Positions 1 to 9,517 of a stretch of DNA of 64,000 nt are shown here, piece after piece; the first letter of the stretch is position 1; every line of letters begins with the position of its first letter. The stretch comes from Fen-183 sp036504335 (lineage in GTDB: Bacteria; Acidobacteriota; Thermoanaerobaculia; UBA5066): NCBI GenBank assembly GCA_036504335.1, contig DASXVJ010000016.1:9394-73393 (forward strand). The letters run 5' to 3'. The notes beneath the pieces are model-generated. The model was not told where the DNA came from and made no database searches. It saw only the letters and a program-made list of their open reading frames with translations. The translations under genes were made by a program, and so were the position numbers.

Positions 1-1
1 C

Positions 2-408
2 TTCTTCTTCGTGATCGCGCTCGTCCTCTGGGGCGGCGCCCGGGCGATGGGCGCCGAGGCGCGGTACGCGCAGCTCCTCGCGATCTGGGGGCACTCGGGG
101 CTGCCAAGCCTCGTCGGCGTCCTGATCTCGATCCCGATCTTCCTCCAGATGCCCGACGCCTCGCTCACGCAGGACGGCGCGCAGCACGTTCTGAAATCCA
201 ACGTCGGCGCGTTCCTCGACGAGTCGACGCCGGGCGCCCTGCGCGCGCTCGCGTCCTCGGTGGACATCTTCTCGATTGCGGTCCTGTGCCTGCTCGTCCT
301 CGGCTTCCGAAAGCTCCCGGGCCTCTCGAAGGGCGCCGCCACGTGGACGCCGATCGTCCTGTGGATCGTCGCGGTGGCCGTAAAGGTCGCGTGGAAGGCG
401 GTCATGGG

Positions 409-412
<4 letters not shown>
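2..412 (+). CDS. YIP1-like membrane protein, C-terminal part
   Basis: The frame is open from the first bases of the window, so the gene starts outside it. The visible 136 residues hold three or four hydrophobic segments (about residues 2-13, 32-46, 87-102 and 115-131), separated by a polar stretch with alternating charged residues. Spacing of the helices and the closing Trp/Lys segment are like YIP1-family integral membrane proteins that accompany ABC exporters. Its stop codon overlaps the start of the following ATPase gene (ATGA), so the two are translationally coupled. The family call rests on hydrophobicity pattern and context only. Confidence 0.6.
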
Positions 413-1188
<776 letters not shown>

Positions 1189-1215
1189 CGGGCGGGCACC
1201 GGCTACACTTCGCCG

Positions 1216-2112
1216 GTGCTCGCCGACGTCCTCGCGCTCGTCCTCCTTCAGCTGGCCGTCGGCGTCGCGTTCTTCACGCTGCTCACACCGTCGAAGGATC
1301 TGTCGGGAGGATTCTTTGCCTTGCATTCCGGGCTGGCGGCGGCGTGCCTGCTCCTGGCGCGCCTCGTCTCCAGTCACGGTGGTTTTCTTCTTAGAAGGGG
1401 GAGTGGGCAAGGCGCAGCTTCCGCGGGCGGGGCGGCGGGGAGCGGAGGCCTCGACGCGCTGATCTCGCCGGGGGCGCTCCTCGTCTTCGCGATCGCGACT
1501 GCGGCTGCCGCAACGCTGGTCGCGCGTGCGGACGTCACCCCCGCCCTATTACCTTCTAAGAAGATCTTCCTCTCCTCTCTTCTCTTTCTCTCGGTCTTCT
1601 CCTCTCTGACTCTCCTGATTTCCCGCACCGGCGTCGAGCCGTTCGCCTCGCGCCCCGCGCTCGGCGCGGGATGGCTCGCGGCGGGTCTCGTGCTCGGCGC
1701 GCTGCTCTTCGGGGGCGTCATCTGGGCGATGAACCTCGGGCACTGGTACCTCGTCTCGAAGTCGCTGCCGTTCGGGCTCCTCGTGCGCGCGACCGAGGCG
1801 CTCGCGCTCCTCGCGCTCGCGCGCACGGTGCTCGCGTTCGTCGCGCTCGGCTGGCTCGCACGCACGTCGCGCGGGCCGGCCGGCGACGCGCTCGCCGGCC
1901 TCGTGGACCCGATGCGCGACGGCTTCTTCTTCGGGTCGCGCGTCCTGTGGGGGCTCGCGGCGCCGCTCGTCCTCGCGCCGTTCGTCGTGAAGACGGCCCG
2001 CATGAAGTCCAACCAGGCGGCGACGGGGCTCCTCTACGTCGGCGTCGTCTTCGTCCTCGTCGGCGAGCTTCTCGCCGCCTACCTCACGCTGCGGTCGGGA
2101 TTGCCCGTCTGA
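1216..2112 (+). CDS. Hypothetical integral membrane protein carrying a hairpin repeat
   Basis: A 298-residue protein with about eight hydrophobic segments; I do not recognise a family. It starts with GTG six bases after a TACACT box (1204-1209), consistent with a leaderless message. Residues 58-61 (LLRR) and 114-116 (SKK) are encoded by the two arms of a TTCTTAGAA/TTCTAAGAA hairpin repeat, and the segment between them is Gly/Ala/Ser-rich and includes a loop followed by a hydrophobic helix. After residue 116 comes a pyrimidine-rich tract read as FLSSLLFLSVFSSLTLL, which forms a membrane helix. The 3' end overlaps the convergent exporter gene by 29 bp. Confidence 0.7.
   Translation: MLADVLALVLLQLAVGVAFFTLLTPSKDLSGGFFALHSGLAAACLLLARLVSSHGGFLLRRGSGQGAASAGGAAGSGGLDALISPGALLVFAIATAAAATLVARADVTPALLPSKKIFLSSLLFLSVFSSLTLLISRTGVEPFASRPALGAGWLAAGLVLGALLFGGVIWAMNLGHWYLVSKSLPFGLLVRATEALALLALARTVLAFVALGWLARTSRGPAGDALAGLVDPMRDGFFFGSRVLWGLAAPLVLAPFVVKTARMKSNQAATGLLYVGVVFVLVGELLAAYLTLRSGLPV
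1386..1564. repeat. Hairpin repeat 1 (TTCTTAGAA/TTCTAAGAA), in frame in a membrane-protein gene
   Basis: The left core TTCTTAGAA is at 1388-1396 and the right core TTCTAAGAA at 1554-1562. The arms TCTTCTTAGAAGG (1386-1398) and CCTTCTAAGAAGA (1552-1564) are perfectly complementary over 13 bp. The left arm is followed by a purine run and the right arm by a long C/T run, as in the other copies. Both arms are translated. Confidence 0.7.
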
Positions 2113-3262
2113 ACACGGAGCGCCCGGGCAGCGTGAGGGCCAACGCCGCGGCGATCACGGGCAGGGCCGCGATCGGCCCGAAAACCGACGCCACGCCCCA
2201 GCGGTCGGCGACGAGGCCGAGGATCGGCACGCCGGCGCCGCCGAGGCCGATCGCGAGACCCATCGTCACGCCTCCCGCGATCCCTTCGCGGCCCGGCAGG
2301 TACTCCTGGCCCATGACGACCGCGACGCTGTAGCTCGCGATCGAGAACGCTCCCGTGAGGGCGAGCGGCACGAGGACCGCGGGCCCCGGCGTCGCGAGGG
2401 TGAGGAAGATGAGCGGCGCGAGCGGCAGCAGGGAGCCGATGAGGACGCGGCGGCGCCCGAAGCGGTCCGCGAGCCTCCCGCCGACGAGCGTCGCGGCCGC
2501 CCCCGCGAGCAGCATGACGGTGAGGGCGAGCGTCGCGCGCGAGCGCGGCACGCCGCGCGCGCTCACGAGCCAGAGCGGCACGAACGCCGCGAGGCCGAAC
2601 GACATCATCGAGCGGATCGCGATGATCGCGGAAAGGGAGAGGAACGCCTTCCAGCGCGGCGGCTCGGGCGAAACCGCCCTGACGGCCTCGGCGACGGGAC
2701 GGAAAGCGGCGAGCCGGGGCAGCTCGCGTGTGAGGAGCAGGGCGGCGAGGGCCGCCGGAGCGGCCATCCACGCGACGCCGGGAACGCCGCCGGCGGTCGC
2801 GAGGAGCGTCACGGCCGCGGGCCCCGCCGCGATCCCGAGGTTGCCCCCGACGGAGAAGATGCTCATCCCGGTCGCGCGCCGGTCACCCGAGGCGTAGTTC
2901 GCGTGGCGGGCGGCTTCGGGGTGAAAGACGGCGACGCCGGCGCCCGAGAAGACGACCGCGGCCGCCGTGAGCGCGTAGGTCGGGGCGAGGGCCGCGCCCG
3001 CGATGCCGGCGCCCGCGAGGAGGATCCCGAGGGGCATCAGGAACGGCAGGGCTTTGCGGTCGGACGCGGCGCCGAGGAGCGGCTGGAGGAAGGACGACAC
3101 GGCCGAAGCCGCGAGGACGAGGCCGCCGGCGGCGGCGTACGTGAGGCCCCGGTCGGCGACGAGGAACGGCAGCAGCGCGGGCACGGCGCTCTGGTACGCG
3201 TCGTTGACCGCGTGGGCGGCGGCGAGGATCGCGAGGGCGTTGCGGTCGGGGGAGCGGGCCAT
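2084..3262 (-). CDS. MFS transporter, Fsr (fosmidomycin resistance)-like
   Basis: 392 residues with twelve predicted membrane helices. The N-terminal HAVNDAYQSAVPALLPFL and the first-loop motif LGAASDRKALPFLMPLG are typical of the Fsr-type exporter branch of the major facilitator superfamily; a second copy (VGGRLADRFGRRRVLIG) marks the start of the second six-helix half. Fsr proteins expel fosmidomycin and other small molecules by proton antiport; substrate here is unknown. It is transcribed convergently with the preceding gene, and its start lies 114 bp from the divergent zinc-ribbon gene with half of a hairpin repeat between them. Confidence 0.8.
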   Translation of the reverse strand: MARSPDRNALAILAAAHAVNDAYQSAVPALLPFLVADRGLTYAAAGGLVLAASAVSSFLQPLLGAASDRKALPFLMPLGILLAGAGIAGAALAPTYALTAAAVVFSGAGVAVFHPEAARHANYASGDRRATGMSIFSVGGNLGIAAGPAAVTLLATAGGVPGVAWMAAPAALAALLLTRELPRLAAFRPVAEAVRAVSPEPPRWKAFLSLSAIIAIRSMMSFGLAAFVPLWLVSARGVPRSRATLALTVMLLAGAAATLVGGRLADRFGRRRVLIGSLLPLAPLIFLTLATPGPAVLVPLALTGAFSIASYSVAVVMGQEYLPGREGIAGGVTMGLAIGLGGAGVPILGLVADRWGVASVFGPIAALPVIAAALALTLPGRSVFRRAIPTAA

Positions 3263-3303
3263 TCTCGCCGGAGATCTTGCCGCACCGGGAGACGTTCGAA
3301 GAG

Positions 3304-3483
3304 GGATTTCTTAGAAGGTGAAGAGGGGAGGGGAGGCGGCGGCGCGCGCCGCCCCCCGTCCACTATGCTCCGCTCGTGCGCGTCGCCGTCTATTGCTCGG
3401 ACTGCATGGAGCGCATTGAGCTCCCGCCTCCCTCGGAGCGCGCATCCGGCGAGGTCTCCTGTTCTTCACTTTCTAAGAAATCC
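3304..3483. repeat. Hairpin repeat 2, spanning an intergenic region and a gene start
   Basis: The left arm (3304-3324, core TTCTTAGAA at 3308-3316) and the right arm (3463-3483, core TTCTAAGAA at 3471-3479) are complementary at 20 of 21 positions, the exception being a G-T pair. The left arm is intergenic; the right arm lies inside the next gene and encodes SLSKKSS. The promoter box and start codon of that gene lie in the loop. Confidence 0.75.
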
Positions 3484-3855
3484 TCAATCGCCTTTTCTCA
3501 TTCGCCCTCGGTTTGCCGCGAAGAGAGTGTGGATTCCTGCTCTCGCTGCAAATCCACCGCCTTTTACGTCCAGAAGGATTTCGACCAGCGCCTCGGATGC
3601 GCGATCCTCGCGCTCGGCGCGGCGCTCGCGCTCCTGGCGGCGTGGAAGCTCGGGGGCGTCTGGCTCGTGCCCGTCCTGCTCGCGTTCGCCGCGCTCGATT
3701 TCGTCCTCGCGCGGCGCGTGCCGCCCGTCGTCATCTGCTACCGATGCGACACGGAATACCGCGACGTGCCGGACGCAGGAGGCTACAAGCCGTACGACCC
3801 GCACGTCGCCGAGCGCGACGCCGAGGTCAAGACGGTCCGCGCGATGAACCCCTGA
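3376..3855 (+). CDS. Small membrane protein with zinc-ribbon cysteine pairs
   Basis: 159 residues. An N-terminal CxxC (Cys7, Cys10) and a second pair CSRC (Cys55, Cys58) look like the two knuckles of a zinc ribbon; they are followed by two membrane helices (about 73-106) and another CYRC pair near residues 114-120. The stretch between the first knuckles carries SLSKKSS (residues 31-37) from the right arm of hairpin repeat 2, so the ribbon appears to have been lengthened by an insertion. GTG start six bases after TATGCT (3364-3369) suggests a leaderless message. Function is unknown. Confidence 0.7.
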   Translation: MRVAVYCSDCMERIELPPPSERASGEVSCSSLSKKSSIAFSHSPSVCREESVDSCSRCKSTAFYVQKDFDQRLGCAILALGAALALLAAWKLGGVWLVPVLLAFAALDFVLARRVPPVVICYRCDTEYRDVPDAGGYKPYDPHVAERDAEVKTVRAMNP

Positions 3856-3880
3856 ACGATCGGTTATCCTCCGCGCGCCG

Positions 3881-6388
3881 ATGAGACCACTCGGAACCTA
3901 CCGCGCCGCTCCCGCCCTGCCGCCGGCGCTCGCCCCTCTCGCCGACCTCGCCCGCGACATGCGCTGGACGTGGCGTCCCGCGACGCGCACCCTCTTCCGC
4001 GAGCTCGACCCCGAGGAGTGGCGCCGCTCGGGGAATCCCGTCCTGCTCCTCAGGTCCGTGGACCCGGCCCGCCTCGCGGCGCTGGCCGTGAACGCGGACT
4101 ACGTCGCCCGGGTCCACGCGGCCGCGGCCGCGTTCGCGGCGGAGGACGCCGCGACGCCGGCCGTGCCCGGGATCGCGGACCTCGCGGCCGCGGGCGTGCG
4201 CGTCGCGTACTTCTGCGCCGAGTTCGGCCTCTCCGAGATGCTGCCGATCTACTCGGGCGGCCTCGGCGTCCTCGCGGGCGACCACCTGAAGTCCTCGAGC
4301 GACCTCGGAGTGCCGCTCGTGGGCGTCGGGATCTTCTACCGCGAGGGTTTTTTCCGGCAGACGCTGACGGCGGACGCCCGGCAGAAGGAAAGCTACCCGA
4401 TCGTCGATCCGCTCGACCTTCCGGTCGAGGTCCTTCCGACGCCCGCAGGCGTCGCGCCGGTCGTCACGGTGAGCGTCGGAGACCGCGACGTCCACCTCCT
4501 GATCCGGCGCGTGCGCGTGGGGCGGACGCCGCTCCTCCTCCTCGACGCGCACCTGCCCGCGAACCGTCCCGCCGACCGCGAGATCACGAACCGGCTTTAC
4601 GGCGGCGACACCGACATGCGCATCCGCCAGGAGATCGTCCTGGGGATCGGCGGGATGCGCGCCCTGGAGGTCGCGGGGCTCCGGCCGACGGTGCGCCACG
4701 CGAACGAGGGGCACGCGGCGTTTCTCGGGCTCGAGCGGATCCGGCAGCTCCGCGCCGAGCGCGGCCTGTCGTTCGCCGAGGCGCGGGAGATCGCGACGGC
4801 GGGCAACGTGTTCACGACGCACACGCCGGTGCCCGCCGGAATCGACCTCTTCCCGCGGGACCTCATGCAGCGCACGTTCGAAAAGAAGCTCGAGGGCTAC
4901 GGCATCGGCCTCGACGAGCTCCTCGGCCTGGGCCGGCAGGTCCCGGAGGACCCGAACGAATACTTCTCGATGGCGGTCCTCGGCCTGCGCCTGTCCTCCC
5001 GCGTGAACGCCGTGTCCCGGCTCCACGCGAAGGTCTCGCGCCGCCTGTGGCGCGGCGTCTTCCCGGACGCGCCGCTCTCGGAGATCCCGATCGGCGCCGT
5101 CACGAACGGCGTCCACGGCCCCTCGTGGACCTCGAAGGAGATCGCGGGCCTGAATCCGCGCGACGGAGACGGCCCCGACCCGGCCGAGCTCTGGCGGCGG
5201 CACGAGCATCGCCGGGCGGCCCTCGTCGAGACCGTGCGAATCCGGTCCGCCGCGGCGCGGACGCGCCGGGGCGCTCCCGACGTGGAGGTCGCCGCCGCGT
5301 GGCAGCTCCTCGACCCGACGGCTTTCACGATCGGGTTCGCGCGCCGCTTCGCGACGTACAAGCGCGCGACGCTCATCTTCCAGGATCCCGCGCGGCTCTC
5401 GCGCCTGCTCTCGGACCCGAACCGGCCCGTGCAGATCGTGTTCGCGGGCAAGGCCCACCCGCGCGACCATGCGGGGAAGGAGTTTCTGCGGCGCGTCGGC
5501 GAGTTCGCGGCTCAGCCGGAATTCCTGGGCCGCGTCGTCCTCGTCGAGGACTACGACATGCGCCTCGCGCGCCGGCTCGTGCAGGGCGTCGACGTCTGGC
5601 TGAACAACCCGCGCCGGCCGTTCGAGGCGTCGGGGACGTCGGGAATGAAGGCGGCGATGAACGGCGTCCTGAACCTTTCGGTTCTCGACGGCTGGTGGGA
5701 CGAGGCGCCTCGCGACGGCGCGGGTTTCACGATCGGCGACGCGACGGAGGGCCGCCCGGACGACGAGATGGCGAATTCCCTCTACGAGCGCCTCGAGTCG
5801 GAGATCGTTCCGCTCTTCTACGACCGGCCGAACGGCGACCGGTCCGGCGTGCCGGCCGGCTGGGCCGCGCGCATGGCGACGTCGGCGCACCGGCTGGGGC
5901 GCCTCTTCCATTCGGACCGGATGGTCGGCGAGTACGTGTCGCTCGCCTACACGCCCGCCGCGAACCGCGTCGCGTCGCTGTCCGCGGACGCCGACGCGAA
6001 GGCGAAGGAGCTCGCCGCGTGGAAGGAGAAGGTCCGCTCCGCGTGGGACGAGGTGGGGTTCGTCTCCGTGACGACGGCGCCCGAGGAGCCGGCGCGCGTC
6101 GAGCCGGGGGAGAGCTTCACGGTCGAGGTGCAGATCCGACTCGGAGGGCTCGAGCCCGCCGACCTCGTGGTGGACTGGTTCGAGGGCGAGCCGGACCACG
6201 ACGGCGTCGTGGACGCCGGCTTCTCGACGCCGCTGGTCTTTCAGGGGCGGCTCGACGGCACCGCGACGTGGACCGGCTCGGTCGGCCGGCCCGCGGAGGA
6301 CAACCGCGGGTACTCCGTGCGCGTCCGCCCGTCGCATCCGCTCCTCGTGCACCCGAACGAGACGAACCTCGTCCTCTGGGCGGAGTAG
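3881..6388 (+). CDS. glgP: Alpha-glucan (glycogen) phosphorylase, short form
   Basis: 835 residues, matching the short bacterial phosphorylases that begin with a DUF3417-like segment (residues 5-110). The enzyme releases glucose 1-phosphate from glycogen or maltodextrin by phosphorolysis using pyridoxal phosphate. Visible landmarks are YFCAEFGLSEMLPIYSGGLGVLAGDHLK (about 112-140, glycine-rich substrate region), HANEGHAAF near 273, HTPVPAGID near 312 and EASGTSGMKAAMNGVLN near 583-600, whose Lys (about 590) should bind PLP. The C-terminal 120 residues form an additional beta-rich domain. A TATCCT box lies 10 bases before the ATG. It stands alone between unrelated genes. Confidence 0.93.
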   Translation: MRPLGTYRAAPALPPALAPLADLARDMRWTWRPATRTLFRELDPEEWRRSGNPVLLLRSVDPARLAALAVNADYVARVHAAAAAFAAEDAATPAVPGIADLAAAGVRVAYFCAEFGLSEMLPIYSGGLGVLAGDHLKSSSDLGVPLVGVGIFYREGFFRQTLTADARQKESYPIVDPLDLPVEVLPTPAGVAPVVTVSVGDRDVHLLIRRVRVGRTPLLLLDAHLPANRPADREITNRLYGGDTDMRIRQEIVLGIGGMRALEVAGLRPTVRHANEGHAAFLGLERIRQLRAERGLSFAEAREIATAGNVFTTHTPVPAGIDLFPRDLMQRTFEKKLEGYGIGLDELLGLGRQVPEDPNEYFSMAVLGLRLSSRVNAVSRLHAKVSRRLWRGVFPDAPLSEIPIGAVTNGVHGPSWTSKEIAGLNPRDGDGPDPAELWRRHEHRRAALVETVRIRSAAARTRRGAPDVEVAAAWQLLDPTAFTIGFARRFATYKRATLIFQDPARLSRLLSDPNRPVQIVFAGKAHPRDHAGKEFLRRVGEFAAQPEFLGRVVLVEDYDMRLARRLVQGVDVWLNNPRRPFEASGTSGMKAAMNGVLNLSVLDGWWDEAPRDGAGFTIGDATEGRPDDEMANSLYERLESEIVPLFYDRPNGDRSGVPAGWAARMATSAHRLGRLFHSDRMVGEYVSLAYTPAANRVASLSADADAKAKELAAWKEKVRSAWDEVGFVSVTTAPEEPARVEPGESFTVEVQIRLGGLEPADLVVDWFEGEPDHDGVVDAGFSTPLVFQGRLDGTATWTGSVGRPAEDNRGYSVRVRPSHPLLVHPNETNLVLWAE

Positions 6389-6392
6389 CGCG

Positions 6393-7055
6393 CTACTTCA
6401 GCTCGAACTCGACGAGCACGCCTTTCTCACGGCCCTCGTTCACGAACGTGTGCGAGACGGCCACCTCCACCCAGTGGAAATCGCCCGCCCTGATCGGGTG
6501 CGTCAGGGACGCGCCGTCGGGGGCGGACATGCGCAGGTTCATGTCGGTGGCCGCGACGAGGAGATACGGCCGGGCGTGCGTGTGGGGCGCCGAGGAGGCG
6601 CCCGGCGCGAGATCGTAGCGGTAGACCCGCATCTGCGCGTTCTCCGCCGCGGGCGCCAGGATCGCGGGCGCCGCAGGCCCGTCGGGCCGCTTCAGGATCT
6701 GGACGTCGAGGACGTCGAACAGCGTCGTCCCGATGTTGTGGACGCGGTGCGTGTGCGGCTTCTTCGCGTTGTCACGGGCCGACACGAGACCCGGGTATAC
6801 CGGCTCGGGCTCTCCCATCGGCTCGCCGGGACCGTGGGCCGCCACCGTCGCCGTGCTGAATCGGACGGCGGCGTCATCCTTCGCGTGGGTGTGCATCCGC
6901 GTGGACTGGCCGGGCCCGAGGTTCACGCGAAAGGCCTGAACGTAGTCGTTCTTCAGGACCGTCTTGTGAAACGGCTCCTCCTCGACGGGGACGGCGGCGT
7001 CCTGGGCGGCCGGCGCCGCGGCGAGCACGGCGATCAGGGCCACTGTGATCTTCAT
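6393..7055 (-). CDS. Secreted double-cupin protein
   Basis: 220 residues starting with a short signal peptide (MKITVALIAVLAAAPAAQ). Two cupin-like halves are visible: the first carries HTHAKDDAAVRF (about residues 56-67) and HTHRVHNIG (102-110), the second HTHARPYLLV (157-166) and FHWVEVAVSHTFVNEG. Paired histidines of this kind hold a metal in cupins. The protein is likely periplasmic; substrate is unknown. It is convergent with glgP and only 4 bp from it. Confidence 0.7.
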   Translation of the reverse strand: MKITVALIAVLAAAPAAQDAAVPVEEEPFHKTVLKNDYVQAFRVNLGPGQSTRMHTHAKDDAAVRFSTATVAAHGPGEPMGEPEPVYPGLVSARDNAKKPHTHRVHNIGTTLFDVLDVQILKRPDGPAAPAILAPAAENAQMRVYRYDLAPGASSAPHTHARPYLLVAATDMNLRMSAPDGASLTHPIRAGDFHWVEVAVSHTFVNEGREKGVLVEFELK

Positions 7056-7100
7056 GCGTCCTCCAGGTTCGGGGAGCCGGTGTTTGGCGCCGTCCCCCCA

Positions 7101-8138
7101 TCAGACCACGAGCACGATTTTCCCCGTCACGCCTCCCTTCCCGAGGAGCTCGTGCGCCTGTCTCGCCTCGGCAAGAGGAAATCGCCGCGCGACGAGCGGC
7201 TGGATCTCGTGCTGCCGAAGGAGATCGAACAGGGAGATCAAGTCCTGCCGGAAGAGCGCGGGCCTGAGCCGCTTGAGCCACTGGATGCTGTAGGGGACCA
7301 CCCGTTTCCGGCCCGGAAGAAGCCTGCTGCCGACGATGTAGAGACCGAAGATGCGGATCTCACGGAAGCGCTGACGACGACCGGAACGACCCGAAGCCAA
7401 TCGGCCCCCCTTGAGCGAGCCCGTAAGTCCGTAGGCGACCGCCCTCCCGCCGGGACGGAGGGCGTTGCGCGAACGCCAGATGTGAGGGCCCCCGATGCCG
7501 TCGAAGACGGCGTCCACGCCCTCTCCCGTGAGGCGGTGAATCTCTTCCACGAAGTCGAGCTGTTGGTAGTCAATTGGGATCCCGCCCAGCTCGGAAACGG
7601 CCGACGCTCCTCGCGCTGAACAGGTGCCGTACGTCTCCAGCCCTGCGAGGCGCCCGAGCTGCAGGAGGGCCGTGCCGACTCCGCCTGCGGCGCCGTGGAT
7701 CAGCACGCGCTGGCCCCGTCTGATCCTGGCCGAACGATGCAGCATCTGGTACGCCGTGATGTAGTTCAGGACGAGGCTGACGGCTTCGGCGGCGTCCAGC
7801 CCGGGCGGCACCGGCACCAGCTCGCGTTCCGGCAGGCAGACGAACTCCGCGTACGCGCCGTGTATCGGCAGCGCGGCGACGGTCTGGCCTGGCTCGAATG
7901 CCGAGACGCCGTCGCCGGTCCGGTCCACCACGCCGACCAGGTCCCATCCCGGCGTGAAGGGGAGCCGGGGCGTCTCGGGATGAACCCCCTCGCGCATCAT
8001 GAGGTCGGGCAGGGAGACGCCCGCGGCCAGCACCTTGACCCGCACTTCACCGCGCTTCGGCTCGGGGCGATCTTCCTGGAGCACCTCGAGTGCATCGGGC
8101 CCGCCGTAGTGAGTCACGATGATGCGCGTATGTTTCAC
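7101..8138 (-). CDS. Zinc-independent MDR-family quinone/alkenal oxidoreductase
   Basis: 345 residues of the medium-chain dehydrogenase/reductase fold. The N-terminal GroES-like half starts IIVTHYGGPDALEVLQEDRPEP, the typical opening of quinone oxidoreductases, and no zinc-binding cysteines are present. The NADPH-binding motif GAAGGVGTALLQL is at about 152-164. I chose the GTG at 8138 because a strong ribosome site (GGAGGTGG) lies three bases upstream and the family alignment begins there; a longer open frame upstream is not like the family. Probable NADPH-dependent reduction of quinones or enones. Confidence 0.85.
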   Translation of the reverse strand: MKHTRIIVTHYGGPDALEVLQEDRPEPKRGEVRVKVLAAGVSLPDLMMREGVHPETPRLPFTPGWDLVGVVDRTGDGVSAFEPGQTVAALPIHGAYAEFVCLPERELVPVPPGLDAAEAVSLVLNYITAYQMLHRSARIRRGQRVLIHGAAGGVGTALLQLGRLAGLETYGTCSARGASAVSELGGIPIDYQQLDFVEEIHRLTGEGVDAVFDGIGGPHIWRSRNALRPGGRAVAYGLTGSLKGGRLASGRSGRRQRFREIRIFGLYIVGSRLLPGRKRVVPYSIQWLKRLRPALFRQDLISLFDLLRQHEIQPLVARRFPLAEARQAHELLGKGGVTGKIVLVV

Positions 8139-8182
8139 GGACCACCTCCCCGCGACCCGGCGCTCGATCTCGTGCGGAGCAC

Positions 8183-8602
8183 TCAGGCTTTCGCGTTCGT
8201 CGATGCTTTCGGCTTGCCGGAGCGGTTCAGGGCGACCGCCTGCCGGACGAGCGCCTTGAAGGCGGAGGCGTCGACGGCCTCTCCTTCGTGGATGTCGATC
8301 GCGCGGCGCGCGTTTCCGTCGAGGCTCGAGTTGAAGAGACGGGCCGGATCCTTCAGGGACGCGCCCTTGTGGAAGGTGAGCTTCACGACCTTCTTGTAGG
8401 ACTCGCCCGTGCAGATGATGCCGTCGTGCGCCCAGACCGGAGTACCCATCCACTTCCATTCCTCGACGACGTCCGGATCCGCGTCGTGGATGAGCTTGCG
8501 CATCCTGGCCAGTGTGTCCCCGCGCCAGTCCCCGAGCTCCGCGATTCGTTCCGAGATGAGATCCGATGCCGCCGGACCCTTGCTTGCGCCCGATTTCTTC
8601 AT
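8183..8602 (-). CDS. DUF1801 (YdhG-like) domain protein
   Basis: 139 residues. The core LARMRKLIHDADPDVVEEWKWMGTPVWAHDGIICTGESYKKVVKLTF is typical of the DUF1801 fold, whose members are small cytoplasmic proteins of unclear role often found near stress or resistance genes. The carboxyl terminus is Lys/Ala rich. A palindrome CTGGAAGTTCCAG (8612-8624) lies 10 bp upstream of the start and could be an operator. It sits upstream of the quinone oxidoreductase with a 44-bp gap, so the two may form one unit. Confidence 0.75.
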   Translation of the reverse strand: MKKSGASKGPAASDLISERIAELGDWRGDTLARMRKLIHDADPDVVEEWKWMGTPVWAHDGIICTGESYKKVVKLTFHKGASLKDPARLFNSSLDGNARRAIDIHEGEAVDASAFKALVRQAVALNRSGKPKASTNAKA

Positions 8603-8862
8603 GTTTTCATCCTGGAAGTTCCAGAAACGGGGGCCACCTTATCGGCTCATGCCGCATCGCCACCGCCCCCGAGCCGAACTGCTGCTGCCCGACGATATCG
8701 TTTCAATGAAGAGGAAAAAAGGGGCCGTCCTCGCCATCGTGGACCCCGACCAGTACCAGGAAGGGACGTTCACCCAGCCTGAGGCCCGCGTGCGAACAAC
8801 CGGAGGCCATGAGGAGAAAGGCTGCGAGGGCGGGAGGCCGGCGCATGTGCCTTGCGCGCTCC

Positions 8863-9516
8863 CTAGCGCCTCCGGACCGCGAGCTGGAAGGAGAGGTTCT
8901 CGAGGAAGAACGTCAGGTCGACGTTGCGCACGAACGTGCCCTCGAACGCGGGCACGGAGACCGGCGCGAAGTTGAGGAGCGCCGGCACGCCCGCGCCGGC
9001 GAGAAGGCGCGCCACCTCGAGGGCGGCTTCGGCCGGAACCGCGAGGACGCCGATGTCGGCCTTCATCTCGGCGGCCTGTCTCGGGAGCTGGGCGATGTCG
9101 AGGATCGGGACGCCCGTGCGCGAGCGGCCGCCGACCTTGCGGCCGTCGACGTCGAAGAGCGCCGCGACCTTGAAGCCGTCGATGTTGAAGTTCCGCGAGT
9201 CCGCGAGGGCCTGGCCGAGGTTGCCCGCCCCGGCGATGACCACGGTGCGCGTGCGCTCGAGGCCCATGAGCTGCTTGAGCTTCGCCTTGAGGTCCGCGAC
9301 GCGGTAACCGACACCGCGCACCCCGAACTCGCCGAACTGGGCGAGGTCCTTGCGGATCTGCGCCGGGTTCATCCCGAACCGTTCGGCGAGCTGATACGAG
9401 GACACGGTGTGGACGCCCTGGGCCTCGAGAGCGCGCAGGCCGCGGAGCACCGTGGACAGACGTTCACTCGTGGGTGCGGCGACCCCTTCGGGACGGTCCC
9501 AGGATTTCTCGGGCAT
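8863..9516 (-). CDS. rex: Redox-sensing transcriptional repressor Rex
   Basis: 217 residues, normal Rex length. The N-terminal winged helix (about 15-80) contains SSYQLAERFGMNPAQIRKDLAQFGEFGVRGVGY, which is diagnostic of Rex. It is followed by the Rossmann domain with GAGNLGQAL near 95-103, which binds NADH/NAD+, and by a domain-swap helix at the end (FFLENLSFQLA). Rex releases DNA when the NADH/NAD+ ratio rises. It is the last gene of the nuo operon, 1 bp after nuoN, and a matching operator precedes nuoA, implying control of the operon and itself. Confidence 0.95.
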   Translation of the reverse strand: MPEKSWDRPEGVAAPTSERLSTVLRGLRALEAQGVHTVSSYQLAERFGMNPAQIRKDLAQFGEFGVRGVGYRVADLKAKLKQLMGLERTRTVVIAGAGNLGQALADSRNFNIDGFKVAALFDVDGRKVGGRSRTGVPILDIAQLPRQAAEMKADIGVLAVPAEAALEVARLLAGAGVPALLNFAPVSVPAFEGTFVRNVDLTFFLENLSFQLAVRRR

Positions 9517-9517
9517 C

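Noticed and set aside
3827..6352. 841-codon minus-strand frame opposite glgP
   Set aside because: Shadow frame of a high-GC gene; glgP on the plus strand has all catalytic motifs.
8612..8624. CTGGAAGTTCCAG palindrome before the DUF1801 gene as a separate regulatory feature
   Set aside because: Only 13 bp, no second copy seen and no linked regulator; noted under the gene instead.
8697..8862. Plus-strand frame beginning MKRKKGAVLAIVDPDQYQEG
   Set aside because: The beginning looks protein-like, but the rest becomes low-complexity and runs through rex in the wrong sense; no promoter or homology seen.
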